Shown: positions 1 through 8,069 of the stretch, piece after piece
Layout of the letters: every line of letters starts with the position of its first letter
Position numbering within the stretch: the stretch's first letter is position 1
Source: Neolewinella marina
GTDB lineage: Bacteria > Bacteroidota > Bacteroidia > Chitinophagales > Saprospiraceae
Direction of reading: 5' to 3'
Assembly: GCF_002631205.1 (NCBI RefSeq)
Contig: NZ_PDLO01000005.1
Coordinates: 62,001 to 126,000 of the forward strand
Length of the DNA: 64,000 bases
Notes under the pieces: model-generated
What the model was told of the DNA's origin: nothing
Seen by the model: only the letters and a program-made list of their open reading frames with translations
Database searches by the model: none
Position numbers and translations under genes: made by a program

Positions 1-1089
1 GGCGCGCAGGCTTTCGGCTACGGCCCGCAGGGCACCTACTCCGTTGACCACCACGGTTTCCAGGGCGGCAACGGCCATGAGGATACCGAGGAAGAACAGG
101 ATGGAAGACATCTCGATCCGGCTCAGGGCCTTGTGGGCCGAGTACTGCACCTTGCGCTCTTCGGTAAAGTCTTCCTCGGGGTGGATGTACTCCGATACCA
201 GCCAGACGACGCCGAGGCTGAGCATCATACCCAGGTAGGGAGGCAGGTGGGTGATGGTCTTGAAGATGGGGACGAAAACGATCATGCCCAGACCGAGGAA
301 AAGCATCGTTTTGCTGGACAGCAGGCGGCCTTTTTCCTCATCATCTTCGTCCAGCTCCACCATGTTGATCTCACCCTGGAAGGGTTTCATGAAGCTGGCC
401 ACGGCGAACGGCAGTACAAAGCAAATCAGCGAGGGCACGATGAGGAACTCCATCAGTCCGGCCGTACTCACCCGCTTGCCGATCCACAGCATGGTGGTCG
501 TCACGTCGCCGATGGGCGACCAGGCGCCGCCGGCGTTGGCGGCGATCACGATGAGGGCTACGTACCAGATGCGTTGCTCGCGGTCCGGCACCAGCTTCCG
601 CAGCAGGGTAACCAGTACGATGGTGGCGGTCAGGTTGTCGATGATGGCCGAGAGGATGAAACCCAGTCCGCCGACGATCCACAGCAGGCGGCGCTTGGAG
701 CGGGTTTTCACCCAGCCTTTAAGGATGTCGAAGCCCCTGTGGAGGTCGACGATCTCCACGATGGTCATGGCGCCAATCAGGAAGATGAGGATCTCAGCGG
801 TTTTACCGAGGTGGTGCAGCAGGGCCCCTACGAATCCTTCCTCCGCTTCCTCGTGGGCTCCGGCGTGGCCCACCTCCATGGCGTCCCCACTGATGCTGTT
901 AAACATGCTGAAGACCTCCCCTTCGGTATTGACGATGTCGAGAGCGCCGGCGTTGAAGCCAAGGCTGAGCAGGGCCCAGCAGATGGCACCCATCAGCAGG
1001 GCGGGAACCGTTTTGTCAAGGCGGAGGGGATGTTCGAAGACGATTACGATGTAACCGATGACAAAACAGGCGACTACTGCTGCGATCAT
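1..1089 (-). CDS. nhaD: NhaD-type Na+/H+ antiporter (3' end beyond window)
   Basis: The minus strand is open from an ATG at 1089 down to base 1, giving 363 residues with no stop, so the C-terminus lies outside the window. The product is an inner-membrane protein with many hydrophobic segments. Landmarks are an intramembrane Asp-Asn pair in the segment IIDNLTATIVLVTLL near residue 155 and AANAGGAWSPIGDVTTTML near residue 185. These are characteristic of the NhaD branch of the ion transporter superfamily, which exchanges cytoplasmic sodium or lithium for protons. An acidic, His-rich loop (residues about 65-85) is exposed. The gene is divergent from the coiled-coil membrane protein at 1181. The family call is firm; ion specificity is inferred. 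Confidence 0.9.
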   Translation of the reverse strand, partial: MIAAVVACFVIGYIVIVFEHPLRLDKTVPALLMGAICWALLSLGFNAGALDIVNTEGEVFSMFNSISGDAMEVGHAGAHEEAEEGFVGALLHHLGKTAEILIFLIGAMTIVEIVDLHRGFDILKGWVKTRSKRRLLWIVGGLGFILSAIIDNLTATIVLVTLLRKLVPDREQRIWYVALIVIAANAGGAWSPIGDVTTTMLWIGKRVSTAGLMEFLIVPSLICFVLPFAVASFMKPFQGEINMVELDEDDEEKGRLLSSKTMLFLGLGMIVFVPIFKTITHLPPYLGMMLSLGVVWLVSEYIHPEEDFTEERKVQYSAHKALSRIEMSSILFFLGILMAVAALETVVVNGVGALRAVAESLRA

Positions 1090-1180
1090 GGTGGGGGTAC
1101 TTTACGGTAGGATGTTCTCTCCTGCGGGCAATTATACGAATAGTACACAACTACCACCCCCGAAAAACAGTTTGTAGAAC

Positions 1181-1903
1181 ATGAAACCGGAACAAGGGAA
1201 TGACCTGACGCGCCTGCTGCTCCTGGGCGGAGCGATGCTCCTGGGCTTGCTTTTACTGCTCCGAATTTATCCGCCCATGGCATTTATGGCCTTCGCCATC
1301 GGGGTCACCATCGGTTTCTTCCTACTGGGCCAACAAGTCACTACCCTCTTCCGCCGCCGGGGCGGAGCCGACGGGGACGAATCCGATTTCGCCCGCCGTG
1401 TATCGGAACGGCTGGCCGACTGCCGCCGCCGGGAGGAGAATTTCCGCGACGAAGGGGAGCGCATCCTTAAAAGCATTGCCACCCTGAGGGACGACCTCGC
1501 CCGCAATCCCGGCGCGGACGAAGCCGAGGTAGCCAAGGCCCAGGCCATCATCAAGGAACTGGAAGCCGAGTTCAGCCTCCGCCACGCCAAGGCCAGCTTC
1601 TTCTCCGAATGCGCCGCCCGGCTGCGGGAGCTGCTCGACCGCCACCGGCTGGTGGAAAGCATGGCCGCCCGCCGCCGCGAACTGCGGGAACTGCGGCGCA
1701 CCAACTTCGACGACGAAGCCGTAGTGGAGGAAACCCGCTTCAGCATCGAGCAGGACAGCATCCAATTGGATACCATCGTGGAACTGAGCAACAGCGCCTC
1801 CGGCAGCAGCAAAACCGAGCAGGCCGAAGCCCTCCGGGAGCGGCTGGAACGGCTGCGCAGCACCCTGGGCCGCCGGGAATCACCGCAGGGAGAAGGGTCT
1901 TGA
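1181..1903 (+). CDS. membrane-anchored coiled-coil protein, unknown function
   Basis: This gene encodes 240 residues. Two hydrophobic helices lie at about residues 10-28 and 32-50, followed by a basic RRRG stop-transfer segment. The remaining ~180 residues are highly charged, rich in Glu, Arg and Leu with heptad-like spacing, and probably form a long cytoplasmic coiled coil. There is no catalytic motif that I recognise. The start ATG follows a 91-base divergent intergenic space shared with the nhaD-type gene. The reverse frames are also open here because of the GC-rich repetitive codon use, but the membrane-anchor-plus-coil pattern on this strand is the only one that looks like a protein. Function unknown. 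Confidence 0.75.
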   Translation: MKPEQGNDLTRLLLLGGAMLLGLLLLLRIYPPMAFMAFAIGVTIGFFLLGQQVTTLFRRRGGADGDESDFARRVSERLADCRRREENFRDEGERILKSIATLRDDLARNPGADEAEVAKAQAIIKELEAEFSLRHAKASFFSECAARLRELLDRHRLVESMAARRRELRELRRTNFDDEAVVEETRFSIEQDSIQLDTIVELSNSASGSSKTEQAEALRERLERLRSTLGRRESPQGEGS

Positions 1904-1924
1904 TTGATTTTTCTGTGAAATTTC

Positions 1925-1954
1925 TTGGGATTTTCCCGCGACTAAGTATCTTTG
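1925..1954 (+). promoter_or_regulatory. Bacteroidota-type promoter for tRNA-Glu
   Basis: TTG at 1925-1927, exactly 19 bases of spacer, then TATCTTTG at 1947-1954. This matches the Bacteroidota primary sigma consensus (TTG, 19-21 bases, TAnnTTTG). It lies 75 bases upstream of the first tRNA-Glu and beyond the stop of the preceding gene. Confidence 0.7.
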
Positions 1955-2029
1955 CCACCGCAAAAGCCGGAACGCCGGTATAACCGCACGCAGGGCTTCC
2001 CCTTACGTCGGTCAATTGCAAACCTTTAT

Positions 2030-2101
2030 GGCCCGTTCGTCTATCGGCTAGGACGCCAGGTTTTCATCCTGGTAAGAGGGGTTCGATTCCCCTACGGGCT
2101 A
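2030..2101 (+). tRNA. tRNA-Glu (anticodon TTC), copy 1
   Basis: This is a 72-base cloverleaf. The acceptor GGCCCGT pairs with ACGGGCT (one G-U pair). The anticodon stem CCAGG/CCTGG encloses the loop TTTTCAT, giving anticodon TTC. The T stem is AGGGG/CCCCT around TTCGATT, and the discriminator base is A. No CCA is encoded. It differs from copy 2 by one D-loop base (C against T in GGCTA/GGTTA). Confidence 0.97.
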
Positions 2102-2185
2102 CTTTGATCTATTGTTTACCTTCTGCGGATGCACCGCCGGCCCCCGAGGTCGCTTAAGTGGCATCCCGCAATCGGCAACTTTTCC

Positions 2186-2257
2186 GGCCCGTTCGTCTAT
2201 CGGTTAGGACGCCAGGTTTTCATCCTGGTAAGAGGGGTTCGATTCCCCTACGGGCTA
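2186..2257 (+). tRNA. tRNA-Glu (anticodon TTC), copy 2
   Basis: Same cloverleaf as the copy at 2030, identical except for one D-loop base. The 84-base spacer between the copies shows no obvious second promoter, so co-transcription from the promoter at 1925 is likely. The AT-rich repeat pair begins directly downstream. Confidence 0.97.
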
Positions 2258-2276
2258 CTAGTAATTTACCATTTAC

Positions 2277-2371
2277 GGATTTACCACTTACCATTTTGCC
2301 GTCCATCCCGGAGCTACCTCCCGCGACCGCAAATCGCACTTTGTAAATGGTACCTGGTAAATTGTAAATCC
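2277..2371. repeat. AT-rich terminal-inverted repeat element, copy 1
   Basis: A ~95-base unit begins GGATTTACCACTTACCATTT and ends with AAATGGTACC, then TGGTAAATTGTAAATCC. The ends are inverted repeats of each other (GGATTTAC and GTAAATCC, with nested ACCATTT and AAATGGT), while the middle is GC-rich. A second copy lies at 2427-2512 in the same orientation. The structure resembles a small non-autonomous palindromic element (REP- or MITE-like). It has no coding capacity. Confidence 0.7.
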
Positions 2372-2426
2372 CCTCCCCCCAGCGCCTTTCGGCGCTCTAC
2401 CGGGATCCTCTCCACTACGATTTTAA

Positions 2427-2512
2427 GGATTTACCATTTAGCCGTCGCCCCGGAGCCACCTCCCACGACCGCAAATCGCACATTGTAAATGGTACCTGGT
2501 AAATTGTAAATC
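2427..2512. repeat. AT-rich terminal-inverted repeat element, copy 2
   Basis: This is a second, slightly shorter copy (about 86 bases) of the element at 2277-2371, with the same ends and the same central words (CGCAAATCGCA, GTAAATGGTACCTGGTAAAT). It ends four bases before the stop codon of the PHP phosphatase gene, so it lies immediately 3' of that gene. The 55 bases between copies include a short palindrome, GCGCCTTTCGGCGC. Confidence 0.7.
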
Positions 2513-2515
2513 CTC

Positions 2516-3367
2516 CTAGTCCCATTCCGGCAAAGGTATCGGCCGGAAGCCGTGGGATCCGTATATCCACACTTCGCCCGCCCCGATTTGCTGCAGGGCC
2601 GCGTAGGTCTTGGCAAATCCCCCGGTGATATGCTCCGGCCGGTGGGCATCGGAATTGACCTGCAGGCGGATGCCCCGGCGCAGGGCCCGCTCCACGATCC
2701 ACCCGCTCGGGTAAGTATCCTCCCACTCCCCCAGGTACAGGCCGCGGGTATTCACTTCCAGGATGCAGCCCGCTCCCTGTATGGCTTCGAGGGTTTCCTC
2801 CACGGCCCGCTCGTACCAGGGTTCCCGCTCGCTCCAGTAGGCTTCCCCCACGTTCCGCTTCTTGATGCGGTCCAGGTGGGCCACGATGTCCGGCGGATGG
2901 GTGGCCACCATCTCCCGCACCAGGCCATAGTACCGCTCCACCATCCTGCGGGCGTCGCCGCCGAATATCGTGCGGATCCCCTCGGCGAAGACGGGCTCCG
3001 GCCGCTGAAAGCTCCAGGGCGTCCCGTCGGGCAGGTAGTCCACGTAATGCACCGCTCCTACCGTAAAGTCCAGCCCGGCCGCCCGGATGTGGGGGCTGTT
3101 CACGTTCATCACCCCGGGGATGTAATCTACTTCCAGGCTTTTGTACAGTTGAATGCGACCGGCGTACTCCCGCTGCAGGCCGGCGATGACGGAACTGTAG
3201 TCAGCCAGATCCTCCATCAGCATACACCCGGCCGCCGCCAGGGGGATCGGCGCGTGGTCACTGAAGGTATAGGCGGAGACGCCCTGTTGGACGGCTTCCC
3301 GTACGTAGTCGAGCGGCTCCCCGATGCCATCGCTGAAGCGGGTATGGGCGTGGTGGTTGGTTGTCAT
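2516..3367 (-). CDS. PHP-family histidinol-phosphatase-like hydrolase
   Basis: The 283-residue protein begins MTTNHHAHTRFSDG. Its N-terminal His-x-His pair (residues 6 and 8) and SDHAP at 36-40 are PHP motifs I and II. Further metal-ligand motifs are VGAVHYVD, AHLDRIKK, NTRG near residue 205 and NSDAHRPEHI near residue 240. Together these support a trinuclear metal phosphoesterase of the HisJ/HisK type, which removes phosphate from L-histidinol phosphate in histidine synthesis. Length fits the family (about 260-290 residues). No other his gene is nearby, so the substrate is inferred. The stop abuts repeat copy 2. ATG 3367 is the only plausible start. Confidence 0.85.
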   Translation of the reverse strand: MTTNHHAHTRFSDGIGEPLDYVREAVQQGVSAYTFSDHAPIPLAAAGCMLMEDLADYSSVIAGLQREYAGRIQLYKSLEVDYIPGVMNVNSPHIRAAGLDFTVGAVHYVDYLPDGTPWSFQRPEPVFAEGIRTIFGGDARRMVERYYGLVREMVATHPPDIVAHLDRIKKRNVGEAYWSEREPWYERAVEETLEAIQGAGCILEVNTRGLYLGEWEDTYPSGWIVERALRRGIRLQVNSDAHRPEHITGGFAKTYAALQQIGAGEVWIYGSHGFRPIPLPEWD

Positions 3368-3563
3368 GGGTCAGAAAAGAGAGGTTAACAAAAGGCTATA
3401 GGGCAATGCCAATTTTAGTTCCGCGTTCGGCTATCAAGGTTAATTTATATTTCATAAACGCTGCCCTGCGACGTAAAAACCGCCAGCCTGAACCCGTGCG
3501 ACGGAATTCAGACCGTACATTGTGAATTCGCGATGTGCAAATCCACCAACTTAAAAGCCCTGT

Positions 3564-5213
3564 ATGAAGATCAGACATCTACTCCTTTTGCTTTGTTTTG
3601 CCGCTTCCACCATTGCTTCCGCCCAGCGGAACTGTGGATCGATGGAGTACCTCGAAGAACAGATCCGGCAGAACCCCGCCCGTGAGCTGCAACTGCAGCA
3701 ACTCGAGCGGTTCACCGAAAACTACGATCCCGTACGGGCCAAGGCCATGGCGGGGGGCGTTCTGACCATCCCGGTGATTGTCCACGTGGTGTACGAAAAC
3801 AGCACCGAAAACATCTCCGACGCCCAGATCGCCAGCCAGATCACCGTGCTGAACGACGACTTCCGCCGCCTCAACGGCGACCGTACCAACACGCCGGCGG
3901 ACTTCGCGGACGTGGCGGCCGACACCGAAATCGAATTCTGCCTGACCAACGTCATCCGCAAGTCCACCACCCGGTCCAGCTTCGGCACCAACGACGACGT
4001 GAAATCCTCCAGCACCGGAGGCTCTGACGCCATCACCCCCCGCCAGGCGCTGAACATCTGGATCTGCGAGATCGGCGGTGGCATCCTGGGTTACGCCCAG
4101 TTCCCCGGCGGCGCCGAGGCCACCGACGGCGTGGTACTGGACTACCGCTACGTAGGCACCACCGGAACCGCTACGGCTCCCTTCAACCTTGGCCGGACGG
4201 CCACCCACGAAGTGGGCCACTGGCTGAACCTGCGCCACATCTGGGGCGACGGCGGCTGTAACGTGGACGATTTCGTCGAGGATACCCCCCTGGCCGGCGG
4301 CCCCAACTACACCGGTGGGGCCTGCACCTACCCCGGCCCGAACAGCTGCTCCCCCCGCGGCAAGAAGGGATCGACGGAGGACCTGCCCGACATGTTCCAG
4401 AATTATATGGACTACTCCGACGACGGTTGTATGAACCTCTTCACCATTGGACAGAAGGACCGCATGTGGGCTGCCGTGAACGCCTCCCGCCCGGAACTGC
4501 TGTCGGCCGCCTGCGACGGCACCCCTCCGCCCCCCACCCCCCAGGAGATCTGCGACAACGGCATCGACGATGATGGCGACGGGCTCACCGACTGTGAAGA
4601 CCCCGATTGCTCGGCCTACGCCGCCTGTGCCCCGCCGGCCGGTGAATGCCTGCCCCCCACCGGCCTGACAAGCCGCAGTGGAAAGGGAGGCCGCGAACTG
4701 ACCATGTCCTGGACCGCCGCCACCGAAGCACTGAGCTACTACGTGGAGGTATACGAAAACGGTGTACTCTACGCTTCGGGCACCATCAACGGGACCTCTG
4801 CCACGGTAAGCACCGACAAGAGCCGGTCCTACACCTGGAAGGTGCGCTCGAACTGCGCCAACGGAGTAGTTTCCGCCTTCGCCGAAGCGAACGCCAGTGC
4901 CCGCCTCACCGCCAGCAGCCTGACCCGGGAACTGAGCGTCTACCCCAACCCGAGCGCCCGGGGCACCGTAACGGTCACCTGGGACCTCAACCCCGCCGCT
5001 ACCCTCCTCACTCCGGCCACCCTGGTGGAAACCCAGTCGCAAGCGGTGGAGGTGCAACTGCGGGACCTGACGGGCCGCGTGCTCCGCCAGCTGACGGTCA
5101 CCGACCAGGGCCGTACCGACCTCGACGTCTCTGACCTGAGCGCCGGCGTTTACCTGATCAACGTCCGGAACGCCGAGGGATATTCCGTCAGCACTAAACT
5201 GGTAAAACAGTAG
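3564..5213 (+). CDS. secreted M43 (pappalysin-type) zinc metalloprotease with T9SS tail
   Basis: The 549-residue precursor starts with a signal peptide (residues 1-20, ending ASA). The catalytic domain carries HEVGHWLNLRHIWG near residue 214, the HExxHxxxxxH zinc site of metzincins of family M43. The later MDYSDD segment supplies the Met-turn. After it comes an acidic linker with DNGIDDDGDGLTDCEDPDC, a calcium-binding-like motif. A fibronectin type III domain spans about residues 365-445. The C-terminus reads ELSVYPNPSARG and ends SVSTKLVKQ, a type A sorting domain of the type 9 secretion system. The enzyme is therefore probably exported and anchored or released at the cell surface to digest proteins. 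A strong terminator follows at 5238. Confidence 0.92.
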   Translation: MKIRHLLLLLCFAASTIASAQRNCGSMEYLEEQIRQNPARELQLQQLERFTENYDPVRAKAMAGGVLTIPVIVHVVYENSTENISDAQIASQITVLNDDFRRLNGDRTNTPADFADVAADTEIEFCLTNVIRKSTTRSSFGTNDDVKSSSTGGSDAITPRQALNIWICEIGGGILGYAQFPGGAEATDGVVLDYRYVGTTGTATAPFNLGRTATHEVGHWLNLRHIWGDGGCNVDDFVEDTPLAGGPNYTGGACTYPGPNSCSPRGKKGSTEDLPDMFQNYMDYSDDGCMNLFTIGQKDRMWAAVNASRPELLSAACDGTPPPPTPQEICDNGIDDDGDGLTDCEDPDCSAYAACAPPAGECLPPTGLTSRSGKGGRELTMSWTAATEALSYYVEVYENGVLYASGTINGTSATVSTDKSRSYTWKVRSNCANGVVSAFAEANASARLTASSLTRELSVYPNPSARGTVTVTWDLNPAATLLTPATLVETQSQAVEVQLRDLTGRVLRQLTVTDQGRTDLDVSDLSAGVYLINVRNAEGYSVSTKLVKQ

Positions 5214-5237
5214 GCTGAGGCAAATTCCCTCAACCGA

Positions 5238-5271
5238 AAAGCCCGGTGGTGCAGCTGCACCACCGGGCTTT
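5238..5271 (+). terminator. strong hairpin terminator
   Basis: A perfect inverted repeat: AAAGCCCGGTGGTGCAG at 5238-5254 pairs with CTGCACCACCGGGCTTT at 5255-5271. Because the arms carry A and T runs, it can stop transcription of both converging genes: the metalloprotease (stop 5213) and the minus-strand hydroxylase (stop 5300). Confidence 0.85.
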
Positions 5272-5299
5272 CTTATTGTCGGCAAGGCGAAAAGTCTTC

Positions 5300-7498
5300 C
5301 TATCCGCGGAGTTCACGGCGCTGGACGAAAGGCTGGTCGTAGACCCGCTCGCCGGTCACCCGGTAGATGGCGTTGGCCAGGGCACCGATCACCGGGGGCA
5401 GGGAGGGCTCTCCGAGACCGGTGGGGGCGGTATCGCTTTCCACGAAGTGGGTGTGGATGGCCCGGGGCGCCTCGATGTGGCGGATCAGGCGATAGGTATC
5501 GAAGTTCTGCTGGTCGGGCTTTCCATCCGTGAAGGTAAGCGCACCGAAGAGGGCGTGGCCGACCCCATCGATGATGCCTCCCTCGATCTGGTTGTGGGCA
5601 CCTTCCGGGTTGACGACAATGCCGCAGTCTACGGCGCAGTGGACCTCGTTCACCCGTGGCTCACCCGCTTCCAGCCGGGCCTCCAGCACCTGGGCCACGT
5701 AGGAGTTGTGGCAGTAGTAGGCGGCAACCCCCCGGGGGTCGTTGCCCGTTTTCCAGCCGGACTTGTCGCGGACCAGCTTCAGCACGCCGGCGTAGCGCTC
5801 GGGGTCGTAGTCGTTGTCTTCCCCGACCGGGTCGTTGATGGCGCGGTCGAAAAGCTCCAGGCGGAATTCGATGGGATCCTTGCCCGCCGCCTCGGCCACC
5901 TCATCCAGGAAGGCCTGCTCGGCCCCGGCGATGAAGTTGGAGCGGGGCGCGCGCCAGGCGCCGGTGGATACGTTGGACTCGGTGGAGATGTTCTCGGCGA
6001 GGTAGTTGTCTACCGTGCCCGCCGGGTAGCGGTTGGCAAAAACGGGGCTTTCCCCGGCTCCGGTGCCCCGCACGTGGAAGGCGATCAGGCGGCCTTCCTC
6101 GTCGAGGCCGGCGCGGTAGCGCACCAGGTATTCGGGGCGGTAGGTGCCCTGGGTCATGTCGTCTTCCCGGCTGTAGACCAGCTTCACGGGTACGCCGCCG
6201 GCGGCCCGGCTGATCAGGGCCGCTTCCACGCCGAAGTTGCCGTACAGCCGCCGGCCGAAGCCGCCGCCCATGCGGGTCATCATGATGTCAATGTTGTCCT
6301 CGGGCATGTCGAGTACGGCGCTGACCGTCTTGCGCAGGAATTCCGGCGTCTGGATGGGCCCCACTAGTTCGGCGCGCTCGTCGGTGACGTGGGCGAAGAA
6401 ATTCATCGGTTCCATCGTGTTGTGGGGCAGGAAGGGCGCCGAATAGGTTCGGTCTATGATGGTAGCCGCCCGGGCAAAGGCCGCTTCCGGGTTGCCGTCG
6501 CGGCGCGCCTCCTCCGCCTTGCCGTCCATCAGTGCCAAGCGCATGCTCTCCTGTTGGTCGGCCGTGGATTCCGGGGGGCTGGTCTGCTCCCATTCGATGT
6601 TGAGTTTCTTCTTGGCGTCGAGTACCCGCCAGGAGTTGTCGCCGACCACGGCCACGAGTTGGGGGAAGGCGTTGACGTCGGACCACTGCAGTTCCACCCC
6701 TTCGGGGGCGGCGTTGATGGTCACTACGTCGTGGATGCCGGGCAGGGCGCGCACGGCGGCGTCATCGACCGACTTCAGTTTCATACCAAAGGCCGGGGGG
6801 TGAACGATGGCGGCGTACTTCATCCCCTCCCGTTGCAGGTCGAGGCCGAAGAGGGGCTGTCCGGTGACGATCTTGCGGGCGTCCACGTTCTTGGTGGCGT
6901 GGCCGATGATCTTGAAGTCGGCGGGATCCTTCAGGGTGACTTCCTCGGGCAGGGGCAGGGTGGCGGCCAGGGAGGCCACTTCGCCGTAGCCGACCTTGCG
7001 GTCGCTGTCGTCGTGGTAGATCACTCCGTTTTCGGTGCGCAGGCTGGCCGCGTCCACGTCCAGCTGCTGGGCCGCGGCCTGCAGCAGCAGGTAGCGGGCC
7101 GTGGCGCCGGTCTTGCGGAGGGGCTCCCAGCCGTGGCGGATGGACTGGCTGCCGCCGGCGAGTTGCCGCTGGTAGTTGTCGGTATCCAGGCCGGCCTGTT
7201 CCACCACTACGTTCTTCCAGTCGACGTCCAGCTCCTCGGCCACCAGCATGGGCATGGAGGTCTTGACGTTCTGGCCGATCTCCGGGTTGGGCGACATGAT
7301 GGTCACTACCCCGTTGTCGCCGATCTTGAGGAAGGCATTAACGGTGACCCATTTCTCGGGCATCTGCAGTTCCGGGCTGGCCTTGCGGGCCTTTTCGTTC
7401 TCGCAGGAGGTCAGCCAGCTGAAACCGAGCAGCATACCACCACCGGCGGCGGCGGAGACTTTCAGGAAGGAGCGGCGGGAGGGTTTATTCCGGGACAT
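5300..7498 (-). CDS. molybdenum hydroxylase large subunit (isoquinoline 1-oxidoreductase beta / xanthine dehydrogenase family)
   Basis: The 732-residue protein has a twin-arginine signal, SRRSFLKVSAAAGGG, near the N-terminus, followed by a hydrophobic stretch ending SWLTSC. It is therefore exported folded through Tat and perhaps lipidated. Molybdopterin-binding landmarks are GGGFGRRLYGNFGVEAA near residue 415 and GLGEPSLPPVIGALANA near 705. The Glu of the latter matches the catalytic base of this family. These enzymes hydroxylate N-heterocycles or aldehydes using water, passing electrons to the iron-sulfur subunit. That subunit is encoded one base upstream on the same strand (7500-7961), so the two form an operon. 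No cytochrome partner is adjacent. The substrate cannot be read from the sequence. Confidence 0.9.
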   Translation of the reverse strand: MSRNKPSRRSFLKVSAAAGGGMLLGFSWLTSCENEKARKASPELQMPEKWVTVNAFLKIGDNGVVTIMSPNPEIGQNVKTSMPMLVAEELDVDWKNVVVEQAGLDTDNYQRQLAGGSQSIRHGWEPLRKTGATARYLLLQAAAQQLDVDAASLRTENGVIYHDDSDRKVGYGEVASLAATLPLPEEVTLKDPADFKIIGHATKNVDARKIVTGQPLFGLDLQREGMKYAAIVHPPAFGMKLKSVDDAAVRALPGIHDVVTINAAPEGVELQWSDVNAFPQLVAVVGDNSWRVLDAKKKLNIEWEQTSPPESTADQQESMRLALMDGKAEEARRDGNPEAAFARAATIIDRTYSAPFLPHNTMEPMNFFAHVTDERAELVGPIQTPEFLRKTVSAVLDMPEDNIDIMMTRMGGGFGRRLYGNFGVEAALISRAAGGVPVKLVYSREDDMTQGTYRPEYLVRYRAGLDEEGRLIAFHVRGTGAGESPVFANRYPAGTVDNYLAENISTESNVSTGAWRAPRSNFIAGAEQAFLDEVAEAAGKDPIEFRLELFDRAINDPVGEDNDYDPERYAGVLKLVRDKSGWKTGNDPRGVAAYYCHNSYVAQVLEARLEAGEPRVNEVHCAVDCGIVVNPEGAHNQIEGGIIDGVGHALFGALTFTDGKPDQQNFDTYRLIRHIEAPRAIHTHFVESDTAPTGLGEPSLPPVIGALANAIYRVTGERVYDQPFVQRRELRG

Positions 7499-7499
7499 C

Positions 7500-7961
7500 T
7501 TAGCTTAATTTTTGGGCGGCGGATTTCACCGCGGCGTGGATACGGGTATAGGTACCGCAGCGACAGATGTTGCCGCTCATCCCGGCGCGGATCTCCGCGT
7601 CGTCGGGGTTGGGAATTCCGTCCAGCAGGGCGGCGGCGCTCATGATCTGTCCCGCCTGACAGTAACCGCACTGGGGGACGTCGTGCTCCAGCCAGGCCAG
7701 CTGTACGGGGTGGTCACCGTCGGCGCTGAGGCCTTCGATGGTGGTGATGGACTGTCCGTCGATCTGACCCACCGGCAAGGAGCAGGAACGCATCGCCGCG
7801 CCATCCACGTGGACGGTGCAGGCACCACAGGCCGCGATGCCGCAGCCGTACTTGGTTCCGACCAGTCCGAGTTCATCGCGAAGTACCCACAGCAGGGGCA
7901 TTTCGGGCTCGGCTTCCACGGTGCGGGTCTGCCCGTTGACGGTAAGGTTGAAAGTTGCCAT
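7500..7961 (-). CDS. (2Fe-2S)-binding small subunit of molybdenum hydroxylase
   Basis: The 153-residue protein starts [11 protein letters not shown]. The frame is open further upstream, but homology of this family begins at this ATG (7961). The N-terminal plant-ferredoxin-type cluster uses [17 protein letters not shown] plus a later Cys (MRSCSLP). The C-terminal cluster uses [10 protein letters not shown] and NICRCGTY. These eight cysteines are the two [2Fe-2S] clusters that carry electrons away from the molybdenum site. The length matches isoquinoline 1-oxidoreductase alpha subunits. The stop is one base from the start of the large subunit gene. No export signal is present, so it is probably co-exported with the Tat-tagged large subunit. 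Confidence 0.93.
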   Translation of the reverse strand: MATFNLTVNGQTRTVEAEPEMPLLWVLRDELGLVGTKYGCGIAACGACTVHVDGAAMRSCSLPVGQIDGQSITTIEGLSADGDHPVQLAWLEHDVPQCGYCQAGQIMSAAALLDGIPNPDDAEIRAGMSGNICRCGTYTRIHAAVKSAAQKLS

Positions 7962-8069
7962 GATAGAGATTTTGTAACCGATTAAAGGTAAGGGAAAAAT
8001 AGCAGCCTGTCTTCCGCTCACCACCGGGCACCGATCCGGGGGGCGGCGTGTCTTGTTCAACCACTATCA

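Noticed and set aside
133-1110. Long plus-strand open frame over the first kilobase
   Set aside because: It is antisense to the NhaD-type antiporter, whose membrane segments and family motifs are clear; the plus-strand translation is His/Asp-rich shadow sequence.
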